Positions 1 through 8,838 are shown, counted from the stretch's first letter. The stretch: 64,000 nucleotides of DNA from JABFRJ01 sp963847145 (GCA_963847145.1 CAWJYN010000011.1:1-64000); one strand, 5' to 3'. Made by a program: numbers and translations. Notes: a model not told the origin generated them from the letters alone.

Positions 1-216
1 CGGAACCGTTGCTAGTGCGTTCCTTTGACGGACGGTCTCGAGGCATCAGCGGAAGCGCTTGGCTCCGAGGCTGCCGGGCATTTCAGCCCTTACGTAGTAA
101 TCCTGTTCCTCTACAATTCGCACCCAACGTCCGCGGGCGGAGCGAGCCATGTTGGGTCGCGCGTCGACGCTGCGCATCGAAGCTTGAACTGAATTACAGG
201 ATCGCATCGAACACGT

Positions 217-1393
217 TCAAATCAACTGCCGCTTCGCCAAATTCCGCATCAATGCGGCGACGCCGAAGGTCCACGGTGGGCACTTGTCGGCGTGCGCCAT
301 GACGTTGGTTAGTGCGCCGAGGGCGGGTGCGGAGATGGTGACGACGTCACCGATTTTGTGGGTGAAGCCCATGCCTTGTTCGCCGCGGTCTTCGCTCGGC
401 GCAAACATGGTGCCGAGATAAAGCACCGCGCCATCCGGATACTGATGCGTTTTGCCGAGCAGTTCGGCGACCAGATCGGCCGGGTCGCGCGCGATCTCGC
501 GCATCGACGACACGCCACGCATAGTGAAGCCTTCCGGTCCCGTTACGTCGAGCGCCACGTCCATGGCGCGCACGGTATCAAGAGTGAACTTTGCATCAAA
601 GAAGCGCACGAACGGCCCGACACTGGCGGATGCGTTGTTATCCTTGGCCTTTGACAACAACAGCGCCGAGCGGCCTTCGAAATCGCGCAGGTTGACGTCG
701 TTGCCGAGCGTGGCACCGACGATTTTGCCGGTTGACGCCACCACCAGCACCACCTCCGGTTCTGGATTGTTCCACGTTGAGCGAGGATGCAGGCCAGCGC
801 GCATGCCGTGGCCGACCGCCGACATGGGCTGCGCCTTGGTGAAGATCTCTGCATCCTCGCCGATGCCGACTTCCAGATATTGCGACCACGCGCCGGCCTT
901 GATGAGTTCGGCCTTCAGCGCCAGTGCTTGCTTCGAGCCCGGCTTGAGCTTGCGCAAATCGCCGCCCAGCTGCGCTTCGACAGCCTGCCGGATGCCGTGC
1001 GCTTTTTCCGGCGCGCCTTTGGCCTGCTCCTCGATGACGCGCTCCAGCATCGAACGCGCAAACGTCACGCCGGCGGCTTTGACGGCTGCCAGATCGATCG
1101 GCGCGAGGAGCCATGGTTTTGCCGCGTCGCGCGTGTCTTCGGGCGTGTTGGCGAGTATGGCATCGAGCGTACCAAGGCGTTCGCCCTTCGCGGCTCGCAG
1201 AGCCGCTGCCGGATCGGCCAACTCGCTGAGTGCCGTCATGGTCGGATGCAGCGGCCGTGATGTCGTAGATGCCATCTGCCCGCACCGCGACAACCGATGG
1301 TCCGCTGACGTCCGGCCGCCACACGCGGCCTGCCAGCGCTGCGTGCGCAAAATCCAGCGGGAGCGTGGCGGCAGTTGTTAGCGTCAGCAACAT
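217..1393 (-). CDS. Fumarylacetoacetate hydrolase (FAH)-family protein, interrupted by one frameshift
   Basis: The downstream 340 or so residues have the FAH-type fold signature, with segments WNNPEPEVVLVV, GNDVNLRDFEGR and YPDGAVLYLGTMFAP that carry the acidic metal ligands. Such enzymes cleave C-C bonds or dehydrate 2-keto acids in aromatic or sugar-acid catabolism. The natural N-terminus (MLLTLTTAATLPLDFAHAAL) lies in another frame starting at 1393. The two parts join near 1239, where removing one base gives a continuous protein of about 391 residues, the usual length of the long FAH subfamily. The total length is 3n+1, which fits a single inserted base. The exact substrate cannot be told; a 2-keto-3-deoxy-sugar-acid dehydratase or acylpyruvase-like role are both possible. 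It stands alone, transcribed leftwards. Confidence 0.75.
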
Positions 1394-1466
1394 TTTCGGT
1401 GTCTCCGATTTACGACACCGGTGTTCGTGTGTCGATGCTCAAAAGGCCGCGCACTGCCATACTTAC

Positions 1467-1560
1467 TTTTCGTCATCCCGGCGAAGGCCGGGACCCACGG
1501 CAACGAACAGGACAATCTCCACTTTGTCGTGGGTACCGGCCTTCGCCGGTATGACGAAAA
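1467..1560. repeat. Imperfect inverted repeat (REP-like intergenic palindrome)
   Basis: The ends TTTTCGTCAT and ATGACGAAAA are perfect inverted copies. The inner parts, CCCGGCGAAGGCCGGGACCC and GGGTACCGGCCTTCGCCGG, are also nearly complementary, so the whole unit can fold into one long hairpin. It lies between the convergent 3' side of the MAPEG gene and the 5' side of the FAH-family gene. Similar CGTCATCCCGGC palindromes are common dispersed repeats in alphaproteobacteria (family knowledge). Confidence 0.75.
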
Positions 1561-1603
1561 ATGGGAAGCTTTTGAGTATGCCAGAACACTAGCGTACCCT
1601 CCC

Positions 1604-1996
1604 TCATTTCACCATTGACCACACGATGATCCCGGCGCTGCCGAGGAGGCCAACGGCCATGGCGAAGAAGCCGATCATGAAGCCGGTGCCGCGCTTGCTG
1701 GCGGCGTCCTTGTAGGCGAGCACATAGAGAACGCGGCCGATCAGCCAGACGAGCCCGAGACTTGCTGCCCAGCGATCACCGGCCGTCACGGCGAAGATCC
1801 ACAGCACCGGCAGCATCACCACCAGCTGTTCGAGGCTGTTCACGTGGGCGCGGTAGACGCGGTTGAAATCGTCCGGCCCCGCCGTTTCAGGGGCCTTGAC
1901 CTTGTGGTCGCGCCGCGCGCCGGCAACCAGCGCGCCAGTCCAGATGTAGTGCGCCACCATCGCCAAGGTCACCAATGCGGTCAGTTGATAGGCCAT
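1604..1996 (-). CDS. MAPEG-family membrane protein
   Basis: A 130-residue protein with four hydrophobic segments and the loop FNRVYRAHVNSLEQLVVMLP. This is the typical MAPEG (membrane-associated eicosanoid/glutathione metabolism) motif with its conserved R, N and E between the first two helices. Bacterial members are integral membrane proteins, often of unknown substrate, some with glutathione transferase or peroxidase activity. The start at 1996 is preferred because GGGAGA precedes it at good spacing; an ATG four codons upstream at 2008 is the alternative. No operon partner is evident. Confidence 0.8.
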   Translation of the reverse strand: MAYQLTALVTLAMVAHYIWTGALVAGARRDHKVKAPETAGPDDFNRVYRAHVNSLEQLVVMLPVLWIFAVTAGDRWAASLGLVWLIGRVLYVLAYKDAASKRGTGFMIGFFAMAVGLLGSAGIIVWSMVK

Positions 1997-2257
1997 GTCG
2001 TCTCCCATATCCGGCCCCAGATCCGGTCACCGATGCGATCATGTGTGTGCGTTCGGCCGCCATTGCAACTCAAATGCTGGCCAAATGCTGGCCAAATGCT
2101 GGGTTGTCGCTGCCCGATGGTTCCCGGGTGGTCACCATGAGACAACGCAACCGGGTGCGCTGCCTTGATTTGCGGTCAACCCATCGCTAAATCTGCGCAC
2201 GAATAGGCGGCAACGGTCGCACCAGTTCAGGGAGCGGTCGCGCGACGGCCGGGCAGC

Positions 2258-2578
2258 ATGGCGAAAATCACGTTCATTCAGCCAGACGGCAAGCAGCAAA
2301 CGGTGACGGCCGAGGCCGGCATGACGGTGATGGAGGCTGCCAAGCGCGATGTGATCGGCGGCATCGAGGCCGAATGCGGCGGCGCTTGCGCGTGTGCCAC
2401 CTGCCACGTCTATGTCGATGCCGGCTGGACTGCCAAGGCGGGTAAGCCCGCGGCGATGGAAGAGGACATGCTGGATTTCGCTTTCGATGTGCGCCCGGAG
2501 AGCCGGCTGTGCTGCCAGATCAAGGTCACTGATGCACTCGATGGCCTGATCATTCGCGTGCCTGCCAAGCAATTCTGA
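2258..2578 (+). CDS. 2Fe-2S ferredoxin (adrenodoxin type)
   Basis: A 106-residue ferredoxin. Cysteines at 40, 46, 49 and 86 give the C-x5-C-x2-C-x36-C spacing of vertebrate adrenodoxin, putidaredoxin and bacterial FdxB-type ferredoxins; C44 and C85 are extra. It would carry one electron to a P450, a Rieske oxygenase or the iron-sulfur cluster assembly machinery. No isc, hsc or P450 gene lies nearby, so its partner is not shown by the context. The ATG at 2258 agrees with the usual N-terminus of the family. Confidence 0.88.
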   Translation: MAKITFIQPDGKQQTVTAEAGMTVMEAAKRDVIGGIEAECGGACACATCHVYVDAGWTAKAGKPAAMEEDMLDFAFDVRPESRLCCQIKVTDALDGLIIRVPAKQF

Positions 2579-2677
2579 CACGCAGTTCTGATCCAAAAAG
2601 GGCCAGGCGTTGACCGCGTGTTAACCCTGCCGTGATGGAATGCTCTCCAGTTCGGTTGCGTCCGTTTGGAGTGCGTC

Positions 2678-3148
2678 ATGTCCCCGTTGCGTCACGGCTG
2701 TTTGCCGTTGGGTATCCCATTGAAGGCTGCACGCGTTTGCGTGTTCGGCCCGCTGCTGCTTGTCGCCGGCTGCGCGTCGGACAACAAGGCCAGCTACGTC
2801 AATGGTCCAGGCCAGCAGATGGCCGCGGCCCCGCGCAAGATCGAGATCGAGGACGACGGCCAGCCCGTCCAACCGCCGCCGGCGCGGCCCGTCAATCCAG
2901 CGGAAGATGATCCGACCCAGCCGTGGAGCCCACACTATGGCAAGGGAGTCGTAGTGCCGTCGTCGCCGCCGCGTGCGCCGTCGCCAGGTTTGCCCAAGCA
3001 GATGGATGCCAGCGTGCCGGCACCGATACCGGTGAACTATCGCACGGTCGCGGAAGCGAGCACGGGGTCACTGACGCAGCTCAGTGTGCAAGAGGCCGAC
3101 GCGGTTATCGCGCGCGCCATGACCGCGCACGAGATGCGCAAGCGCTGA
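2678..3148 (+). CDS. Small proline-rich predicted lipoprotein
   Basis: A 156-residue protein with an N-terminal hydrophobic segment ending LLLVAGC, a good lipobox, so the mature protein should be acylated on cysteine. The mature part is rich in proline, alanine and charged residues, with low-complexity stretches such as QPVQPPPARPVNP and no recognisable domain. The ATG at 2678 follows TTTGGAG. It is convergent with the next gene, with only 14 bases between the stops. Function unknown; probably an envelope protein. Confidence 0.6.
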   Translation: MSPLRHGCLPLGIPLKAARVCVFGPLLLVAGCASDNKASYVNGPGQQMAAAPRKIEIEDDGQPVQPPPARPVNPAEDDPTQPWSPHYGKGVVVPSSPPRAPSPGLPKQMDASVPAPIPVNYRTVAEASTGSLTQLSVQEADAVIARAMTAHEMRKR

Positions 3149-3162
3149 GTTCAAGCATTGAC

Positions 3163-3651
3163 TTATTGGGGCGGCTGCTTGGGTGGGCTCGGCACACGCT
3201 CAACGGCGCCGGGTTTGCTCTCGTCGTTGGCCGGCGCTGACGGTGTGCCGGCGGCGGGCGCCATGCCGCCAGGCGCAATCGAGCGGGTCAATGGGGCCGG
3301 TGGGGCTTTGTCGCTCGACTTCTTTCCCTTCGTATCTTTGTTGTCTTTGGGATCCTTGGCGGCGGGCGCTGGGGCTGGTTTTGTTACCGGCGCCGGTTGC
3401 ACGCTTTCTAGCGCTGGTCCGCTGCGGCTGGGGCTGCCTCCCATCGGGGGTGGTGGAGCAGGTGCTCCCTTGGGAACCTGTCCGACGTCGGACGGGCGTG
3501 CCTCGACACCGCCGGGGATCGATTCTTTGGCGATGCCTTGCGCCCAGGCGGCGGAGGGCGCCCAGGCGGCGGAGGCCGTGGCTCCCGTGGCCAGAAGCAC
3601 GCTCAACAATAGGCGGGGGCAGGCGCCAAAAATGGCAGCGGGGCGGGTCAT
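3163..3651 (-). CDS. Secreted proline/alanine-rich hypothetical protein
   Basis: A 162-residue protein with a signal peptide (LLLSVLLATGATASAAWA, cleavage probably after AWA or AWAQ). The low-complexity body is rich in P, A, K and D (for example KDPKDNKDTKGKKSSDKAPP) and shows no known domain. Its ATG at 3651 overlaps the stop of the upstream CHASE2 gene in an ATGA junction, and AGGAG lies just upstream, so the two genes are probably translationally coupled. It may be a periplasmic accessory of the CHASE2 protein; that is inference from the coupling only. Confidence 0.6.
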   Translation of the reverse strand: MTRPAAIFGACPRLLLSVLLATGATASAAWAPSAAWAQGIAKESIPGGVEARPSDVGQVPKGAPAPPPPMGGSPSRSGPALESVQPAPVTKPAPAPAAKDPKDNKDTKGKKSSDKAPPAPLTRSIAPGGMAPAAGTPSAPANDESKPGAVERVPSPPKQPPQ

Positions 3652-4859
3652 GGGGGGGATCTCCTCAAAGAGACTTTCGGGCGGAATACGGCACCAAGAA
3701 ATCGTCCGGCGGTAATGCCGGCAACCCATGCTGTCACGGCTAATGTGAACGGCAGCAGAAGGCGCAGCTGGGTGAAGCACAAAACATCGACGGCCAGCAG
3801 GGCGGCGACCGCGAAACCGTGCCCTAGGAATGTGACGGTATTCGTCTGCCAGAGCGAAAGGCCAAGCAAAATAGCAGCCAACGCGAGGCCGGTCACCAAC
3901 AGGCGGGCGCTGAGCGGCGCTATCTCGGCCAAGCGCGGCCCGGCATCCAAGAGGCCGGCGACGATGGTCGCGTGCACATAGACGCCGGCCATGGTCTGCC
4001 CGGAACGCACAGAAAGGGGCACGCGATGCTGATCGCGGTGCGGGAAGGCGCCGCCAACAATGACGACCTTGTCCTTCAATGCCGCGCCTTCCGCGGCACT
4101 AGCCGAGCCGATCAGCTTTTCGGCAGCGACAGACGTGAAGGCCGAGGTGCCGTTAGCGGGTGGCTGCAGCCAGGGGATCGGCTTGCCGGCATCATCAGCG
4201 GCGCGAGTGCCGGCGGCTTCGGCAAGCAGCCGCGCAAAACTCTTGCGATAGTCGCCGGCTGGCCCGGGACTGGCAGTGTAGCGGATGACGTCGTCGTTCT
4301 CGTGGCGTGTGTTGACGTAGCCGACCGGAAAGTCGGCACGCGAGAGATAGGCGGTTTGGAATTCGCGCTGGAACTGCAGCAGTTGGCCGCGCGCATCGAG
4401 GGCGCCGAGGACGACCTTGGCTTTCGCGGTGCGCAGTGCCTGGATGAGTTGCTCGTCCTTGATGGGCTCGGTTGCTTTCAGGAATAGAATGTCGAGGCCG
4501 ATGACAGATGCGCCGGCGCGATCGATGGCCTGAACAATGGAGGCCAGCAGCCCACGGTCGATGGGCGAGCTGGCGTAGTTGCGCAATGTTTCGTCGGTGA
4601 TGGTGACGACGACGACGCGCGGATGCGGACTGGTGAGTTTAGTCGAGAAGTAGGCGGTGCGCCAATCGGCGGTCCAGTGATCCATGCGCGTCACGAACGG
4701 CCAGAAGCTTGGCGCTAGCAGCAGGGCTGCAATTACAGCGATGGCCGCCAGACCAGCGGCTGCGCGGAGCGCGCGCGCAACCGGAGTAGCAGGCGCCTTC
4801 AGCGGCCGGGGAGCGACCGCGTGCAACAATGGGTTGGTGGGCGCGTCAGGTTCGGACAT
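3648..4859 (-). CDS. CHASE2-domain membrane protein without an output domain
   Basis: A 403-residue protein. One transmembrane helix (about residues 30-52) is followed by a CHASE2 sensor region, with WRTAYFSTKLTSPHPRVVVV, the SVIGLDILF strand and a later KDKVVIVGGAFPHRDQHRVP segment. Three transmembrane helices follow. CHASE2 is an extracytoplasmic sensing domain normally joined to an adenylate cyclase, serine/threonine kinase or histidine kinase, but here the protein ends about 15 residues after the last helix. The ATG at 4859 is chosen for the protein start; an upstream in-frame start near 4934 is possible. It overlaps the downstream secreted-protein gene by four bases. Confidence 0.75.
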   Translation of the reverse strand: MSEPDAPTNPLLHAVAPRPLKAPATPVARALRAAAGLAAIAVIAALLLAPSFWPFVTRMDHWTADWRTAYFSTKLTSPHPRVVVVTITDETLRNYASSPIDRGLLASIVQAIDRAGASVIGLDILFLKATEPIKDEQLIQALRTAKAKVVLGALDARGQLLQFQREFQTAYLSRADFPVGYVNTRHENDDVIRYTASPGPAGDYRKSFARLLAEAAGTRAADDAGKPIPWLQPPANGTSAFTSVAAEKLIGSASAAEGAALKDKVVIVGGAFPHRDQHRVPLSVRSGQTMAGVYVHATIVAGLLDAGPRLAEIAPLSARLLVTGLALAAILLGLSLWQTNTVTFLGHGFAVAALLAVDVLCFTQLRLLLPFTLAVTAWVAGITAGRFLGAVFRPKVSLRRSPP

Positions 4860-5004
4860 GAAAAATAGGGCCAGTTGCAAACAGGCAGGCGTGAACGGGC
4901 GGGCGTAAACGGGTCCGCTGCCAGCGGTCCCCAATATGCCTCCATTCAGCTCCGGATCAGCTTGAAAATCAACAGGGTGCGTGGAAGCCGGTGTGGCCCA
5001 ACGG

Positions 5005-5490
5005 CTACTTCACGGCTTGGTCGACGATGCGCATCAGCAGGGCGTTGACTTCGGCGGCGGCAGTTTGGGCGGCAGGCCCTTGGTTGGCGGAGACAGTGAT
5101 TGGCCGGTAGCCGACGACGATCTGGCCGGGCTTGGCTTTGGCTTCGTAGGCGAAGACGGTGAAGGGGCAGAACGCGAGGTTGGCGGGGTCCGCTTCCATC
5201 AAGGTGCGCGAGTAGTGGGCCGAGCAGATGGCGATGAACTCGGCGCGGGCATAGACTGTCTCGGTCGCACCGAGGTCGGCGGCGGTCTTGCCGAGCATGG
5301 CGGCGATGTTGCCCTGCGACTGGATGGTGACGCCGGTGGCCAGGATGGCGTTGCCGAGGTCCATGCGGACGTCGTCGAAATCACCTGGCTTACTGCGGGT
5401 GACGATCTCTTGCGACCATACGGGCGACCAAGCCGGCGCGGCGCTGAAGAGAAGACCGAAGGCTGCGGCGCGCAGGATGGCTAGAAGCAT
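5005..5490 (-). CDS. DUF302-domain exported protein
   Basis: A 161-residue protein with an N-terminal signal peptide (LRAAAFGLLFSAAPAWSPVWS). The globular part resembles DUF302: GNIAAMLGKTAADLGATETV, an internal hydrophobic strand and the FCPFTVFAYEAKAKPGQIVV segment followed by a conserved GYRP. DUF302 proteins are small and often periplasmic, with no settled biochemical role. The ATG at 5490 overlaps the end of the preceding small membrane-protein gene by ten bases, suggesting co-translation. Confidence 0.7.
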   Translation of the reverse strand: MLLAILRAAAFGLLFSAAPAWSPVWSQEIVTRSKPGDFDDVRMDLGNAILATGVTIQSQGNIAAMLGKTAADLGATETVYARAEFIAICSAHYSRTLMEADPANLAFCPFTVFAYEAKAKPGQIVVGYRPITVSANQGPAAQTAAAEVNALLMRIVDQAVK

Positions 5491-5690
5491 ATCGCACCGA
5501 TGGCGGAGCCGAGATCGTACAGGATCGCCGTGCCGCGAACCGCGATGAGGTAGAGGGCGCAGGCGAGTGCCAAACCGAGACCGGCGGTTACCCACCGGCG
5601 GACAGAGCGCGGCAGCAGGGCGCTCCCTGTCGCGTTGGCGGCCTCGGTGGCGGCGCTCCCGGTCGTCGCTGGCAGTCTCACGTCCGTCAT
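5481..5690 (-). CDS. Small single-pass membrane protein
   Basis: A 69-residue protein with a polar N-terminus and one clear transmembrane helix (WVTAGLGLALACALYLIAV) followed by a short tail. No family is recognised. It starts 35 bases after the stop of the upstream MFS gene and overlaps the start of the DUF302 gene, so the three are likely one leftward transcript. Its small size and lack of a domain keep confidence moderate. Confidence 0.5.
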   Translation of the reverse strand: MTDVRLPATTGSAATEAANATGSALLPRSVRRWVTAGLGLALACALYLIAVRGTAILYDLGSAIGAICF

Positions 5691-5725
5691 GTGGGCTGCG
5701 GCCTTTGCCGTCGGATGGGTAGACT

Positions 5726-6955
5726 TCAGGCTGCCGCCCCAGCCAGCCGCGCGACCGGCTTTTCTCGGATCGGCAGATGGATGAGGCTGGCGGCGATCGC
5801 CAGGGCGATTGAGATCCACCACATGAAATCATAAGATTTGGTGGCGTCAAAGGTGGTTCCGGCCAGCCATAGACCGGCGAACGACCCAAGCTGGTGGGAG
5901 AGGAACACAAACCCATACAGCATCGACATCCATTGGGTGCCGAAAAACAGCGCCACCAGTCCGCTGGTCAGCGGCACCGTCGACAGCCAGAACAGCCCGA
6001 GCACCGCGGATATACCGATCACGGTCACCGGCGTGATGGGCAGGAACAGCAGCGCGATGAACGCGAACGAGCGCATGAAATAGATGAAGCTGAGCCCCAC
6101 CCGCTTCTCGACCCAGCGGCCGGATTGGCCTGACAGGTAGGTACCAAGGATGTTGGTGAGGCCGACCGCCATCAGCGCCCACACGCCAACCCACGACGGC
6201 AAGCCTTTGTCGGAGACAAAAGCTGGCAGATGCACGCCATAAAACGACAGATGGAAGCCGCAGACGAAGAAGCCCGTCGTCAGCAGCCAAAAGCTTGGGA
6301 CTGCGGCGGCTTCGCTGATGGCTTCCCACATGGTTTGCGACTTGACGTTGGCGCCAAGCGCCGGAGGCTTGCCAGCGATGGCCAGGGCGAGCGGGATCAT
6401 GGCAATACCGGTGATGGCGAGCACCAGCAGTGACGTTTGCCAGCCCACGGACTCGATCAGCACATGCGCGTAAGGGAACGCGATCAATTGGCCGACACCG
6501 GCGGCCATGCTCAGCGAAGCAATGGCCGCCATGCGCTTTTCTGGAGTGACGGCGCGGCCGACCGCACCGACCAGTGCCGACGCACTGGTGCCGGCAACGC
6601 CGAGGCCGGTCAGGAAGCCGCTCAGGTAGAGGTGCATGGGTTCAGTGGCGCTGCGCATGGCGAGCAACCCAAGGATGGTCGAGATGGCACAGGTGACCAC
6701 AACACGGCCAGCGCCGAATTTGTCGGCGACCGCGCCGGTGACAATGGCGAAGACGCCCCAGGTCAGGTTGGCCAGCGCCATGGCGTTTGAAAACGGTTCA
6801 CGGCCGAGACCGAGATCGAGCGACACCGGCTTGAGGTAGAGCCCCATCACCTGGCGGAGCCCCATGCCCATGCCGACGATGGCGCCAGCGGCGAGGATCA
6901 CCAGCCAGACGGGGCGCGCGGTGGCGGGGGTAGGCGGCGAAGCGGCAGCGGACAT
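5726..6955 (-). CDS. MFS transporter (oxalate/formate antiporter-like)
   Basis: A 409-residue protein with twelve hydrophobic segments. The loop between helices 2 and 3, GAVADKFGAGRVVV, is the MFS signature (G-x3-D-x2-G-x-R). The start GAIVGMGMGLRQVMGLYLKP matches the monocarboxylate/OFA (oxalate-formate antiporter) branch of the superfamily. It would move a small organic acid or similar solute across the inner membrane; the substrate is not deducible. It is the first gene of a probable leftward unit with the small membrane protein and the DUF302 gene. Confidence 0.85.
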   Translation of the reverse strand: MSAAASPPTPATARPVWLVILAAGAIVGMGMGLRQVMGLYLKPVSLDLGLGREPFSNAMALANLTWGVFAIVTGAVADKFGAGRVVVTCAISTILGLLAMRSATEPMHLYLSGFLTGLGVAGTSASALVGAVGRAVTPEKRMAAIASLSMAAGVGQLIAFPYAHVLIESVGWQTSLLVLAITGIAMIPLALAIAGKPPALGANVKSQTMWEAISEAAAVPSFWLLTTGFFVCGFHLSFYGVHLPAFVSDKGLPSWVGVWALMAVGLTNILGTYLSGQSGRWVEKRVGLSFIYFMRSFAFIALLFLPITPVTVIGISAVLGLFWLSTVPLTSGLVALFFGTQWMSMLYGFVFLSHQLGSFAGLWLAGTTFDATKSYDFMWWISIALAIAASLIHLPIREKPVARLAGAAA

Positions 6956-7123
6956 CTAAGACCTGGGGTTGGCGCGGAAGCGCTTGGGATGGCTCGCGTT
7001 ATGTCATGATTTGGCGGGGCAGCGAGATGAATTTGCGGAGGGGCTTGTATGCAGAAGGCAATCCACCACCGGCGCCACCACCGGCGCATTGCACGGGCGC
7101 CGGTTCAGGACTACGTTGGGACG

Positions 7124-7348
7124 ATGGCACGTACTTACACAGTTGTTCTGGAGGCTGCCGAGGAAGGCGGATTTGTCGTGACTGTCCCGGCATTGCCAGA
7201 GGTCGGAACTCAGGGCGAAACGCGGGCAGAGGCCCTCGCCAACGCACGACAAGCTATCGAACTCGTCATCGAGCACCGGCAGGCGCGTGGCGAGCCTATT
7301 CCGGCTGACATTGCAGCCGAAGTTGAGCAGGTCACGGTCGCGGCATGA
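7124..7348 (+). CDS. hicB: HicB-like antitoxin
   Basis: A 74-residue protein starting MARTYTVVLEAAEEGGFVV with the HicB partial RNase-H fold signature: an N-terminal strand, GGFVVTVPALPEVGTQGET and the EALANARQAIELVIEH helix. HicB neutralises the HicA mRNA interferase and usually represses the operon. The ATG at 7124 is chosen over an upstream in-frame start at 7049, whose first 25 residues (HHRRHHRR) look non-coding. The stop overlaps the hicA start as ATGA. Confidence 0.85.
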   Translation: MARTYTVVLEAAEEGGFVVTVPALPEVGTQGETRAEALANARQAIELVIEHRQARGEPIPADIAAEVEQVTVAA

Positions 7349-7579
7349 ACACGCGGCTGCCGGCGCTCAAAGGCGACGATGTGTTGCGCGCACTGCCGGA
7401 AAGCCGGCTTTGAATTCATTCGCATCAAGGGCAGCCATCACATTTTGGAGCACACAACTGATCCAACACGCCGGACAGTCGTTCCTGTTCACGCCGGGCA
7501 AGATATCAAACGCGGACTACTTCGTAAGATCATTGATGACGCAGGGCTGACAGTCGAAGAATTTTCCAAACTGATATAG
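7345..7579 (+). CDS. hicA: HicA-like toxin, interrupted by one frameshift
   Basis: HicA is a small double-stranded-RNA-binding-fold mRNA interferase. The sequence encodes MNTRLPALKGDDVLRAL, then after one extra C near 7397 continues RKAGFEFIRIKGSHHILEH and GLLRKIIDDAGLTVEEF. The GSHH segment holds the catalytic histidine. Read literally the toxin stops after 22 codons; with the extra base removed it has the normal 77 residues. The length 3n+1 fits a single insertion. It could be a sequence error or a real inactivation, which would be harmless to a cell that still has HicB. Confidence 0.75.
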
Positions 7580-7618
7580 TGAACCTACCTCGTCCGCGAA
7601 GTCTTTACCCAGGTCCTC

Positions 7619-8119
7619 ATGTCCAAAGCGAAACTCAACGGCAGCAACGACGGCAAGGTCGTCAATTTTCCGGGGCGGCAGCAGAAGCCGCAGCCGGGCG
7701 GACAAGCAGCGCGCGCGCTGTGGACGTTTTTGTTCTCGACCTTGGCAGGCCCGGCGATCGCCGCGCTGCTGATGGCAATCATCTATATTGTGTCCGGCCT
7801 GCTCAGCATGGGGCCGCCGAGCTTGAAGGCGGTCAAAATCGCCGATCTGCCGGTTTTTGTCGCGACGCGCACGCTGGAGGCCTATATCTGGTCGGCGATC
7901 CCGGCGGCGGTGACGGGGGCGGCACTGGCCGCTTGGGTCTACGCGCGCGGGCAGTTCCCGTGGCTGCTGGGCGTGGCGGTGGCCGCCATTGCCGCATCGG
8001 CGTGGGCGTTTGCCAGCGGCGGACAGGCGATGGGCCACGTGCAGTTTATCACTGTGATCGCCGCCGTGACGGCGATTGTGGGCCGCTTGGTGCTGGTGGC
8101 GGCGAAGGTGGCGGAGTGA
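7619..8119 (+). CDS. Hypothetical membrane protein
   Basis: A 166-residue protein with a polar 30-residue N-terminus (SNDGKVVNFPGRQQKPQPGG) and four hydrophobic helices: about 35-65, 90-110, 115-135 and 140-163. No conserved domain is recognised. The ATG at 7619 lies 39 bases after hicA and may be read from the same transcript. The gene ends just before the convergent HEPN gene. Function unknown. Confidence 0.6.
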   Translation: MSKAKLNGSNDGKVVNFPGRQQKPQPGGQAARALWTFLFSTLAGPAIAALLMAIIYIVSGLLSMGPPSLKAVKIADLPVFVATRTLEAYIWSAIPAAVTGAALAAWVYARGQFPWLLGVAVAAIAASAWAFASGGQAMGHVQFITVIAAVTAIVGRLVLVAAKVAE

Positions 8120-8131
8120 GGGTTGGTGGCG

Positions 8132-8524
8132 TTAGACGGTCGGCGTCAACGCCTGTCTGACGGCAGATACGAATTGTTCGCCCGCAGCAATGGCATCTTC
8201 AGCATCGGCAGATGAAACTGCACCAGCTGTCCCGGTTTCGTAGTCGGCCGCTTCTTTAAAATGGTAGGCGGCGCTCATGGTTGCAGCCAACCCAGGTGGG
8301 AAACTAGGCTCGGCCAGAGCCAGAAGATGAAATTGTTTGTCGACGCCCTTGTGAGTCTTTGCTGACTTGTCAGTGCGTTCGAAGATCAGCGCCTGGGCAG
8401 CGTGAAACTGGGCGTAGTCGGCAAGACGCGCCGCCTGCCGAGGAATATCTATTCCCAGTATTCGCTTGGCGTCACGAAGGGCTTCGTCGGCACTATCGAG
8501 ATACGCAACGGTTTGCGGCTTCAT
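8132..8524 (-). CDS. HEPN-domain protein of a HEPN/MNT pair
   Basis: A 130-residue all-helical protein. The segment LADYAQFHAAQALIFERTDK followed by SAKTHKGVDKQFHLL is typical of HEPN proteins (COG1895-like), in which the Arg and His of the RTDKSAKTH stretch sit where RNase-active HEPN proteins carry their R-x4-6-H motif; the spacing here is seven. It is the presumed toxin partner of the adjacent nucleotidyltransferase. The start codon overlaps the stop of that gene (ATGA), so the pair is translationally coupled. Confidence 0.8.
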   Translation of the reverse strand: MKPQTVAYLDSADEALRDAKRILGIDIPRQAARLADYAQFHAAQALIFERTDKSAKTHKGVDKQFHLLALAEPSFPPGLAATMSAAYHFKEAADYETGTAGAVSSADAEDAIAAGEQFVSAVRQALTPTV

Positions 8525-8838
8525 AGGTCGCGACCGTCTTTGCGAATCTCGTACATCAGGGGTGACGACGGATCGCGCCAGCTATCGGCCGGATAAGGCA
8601 TAGCGTGGATGTGAGCGCCGGTGTCGGAGCGCATGGCGAGTTCGATATCTGTGATGCGCCGCACCTCTTGCCAGCGGCTGGACAGGTTCTTGAGGAAGAC
8701 CGCGATGTCGTAGTCGCTGTCGGGCCGGGCATCGCCGCGCGCGCGCGAACCATACAGCACTACGCGCTCGATCCGGTCGCCGTAGAGTTCGGCGAGGGCG
8801 GCGCGGAAACGGGTCAGGATGGGATCAGGAACGGACAT
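8521..8838 (-). CDS. Minimal nucleotidyltransferase (MNT) antitoxin-type protein
   Basis: A 105-residue polymerase-beta-fold nucleotidyltransferase. The motif is intact: G30-S31 followed by D42-Y-D44 (GSRARGDARPDSDYDIAVFL), the metal- and nucleotide-binding signature. In known HEPN/MNT modules the MNT protein can AMPylate or otherwise silence the HEPN toxin (family knowledge). It is the first gene of the two-gene leftward unit. Confidence 0.85.
   Translation of the reverse strand: MSVPDPILTRFRAALAELYGDRIERVVLYGSRARGDARPDSDYDIAVFLKNLSSRWQEVRRITDIELAMRSDTGAHIHAMPYPADSWRDPSSPLMYEIRKDGRDL

Noticed and set aside
1..216. Search for a tRNA or gene end at the left edge
   Set aside because: No tRNA-like GGTTC loop or cloverleaf and no domain signature; only a fragment related to the CCCAAC/GTTGGG repeat near 125-160.
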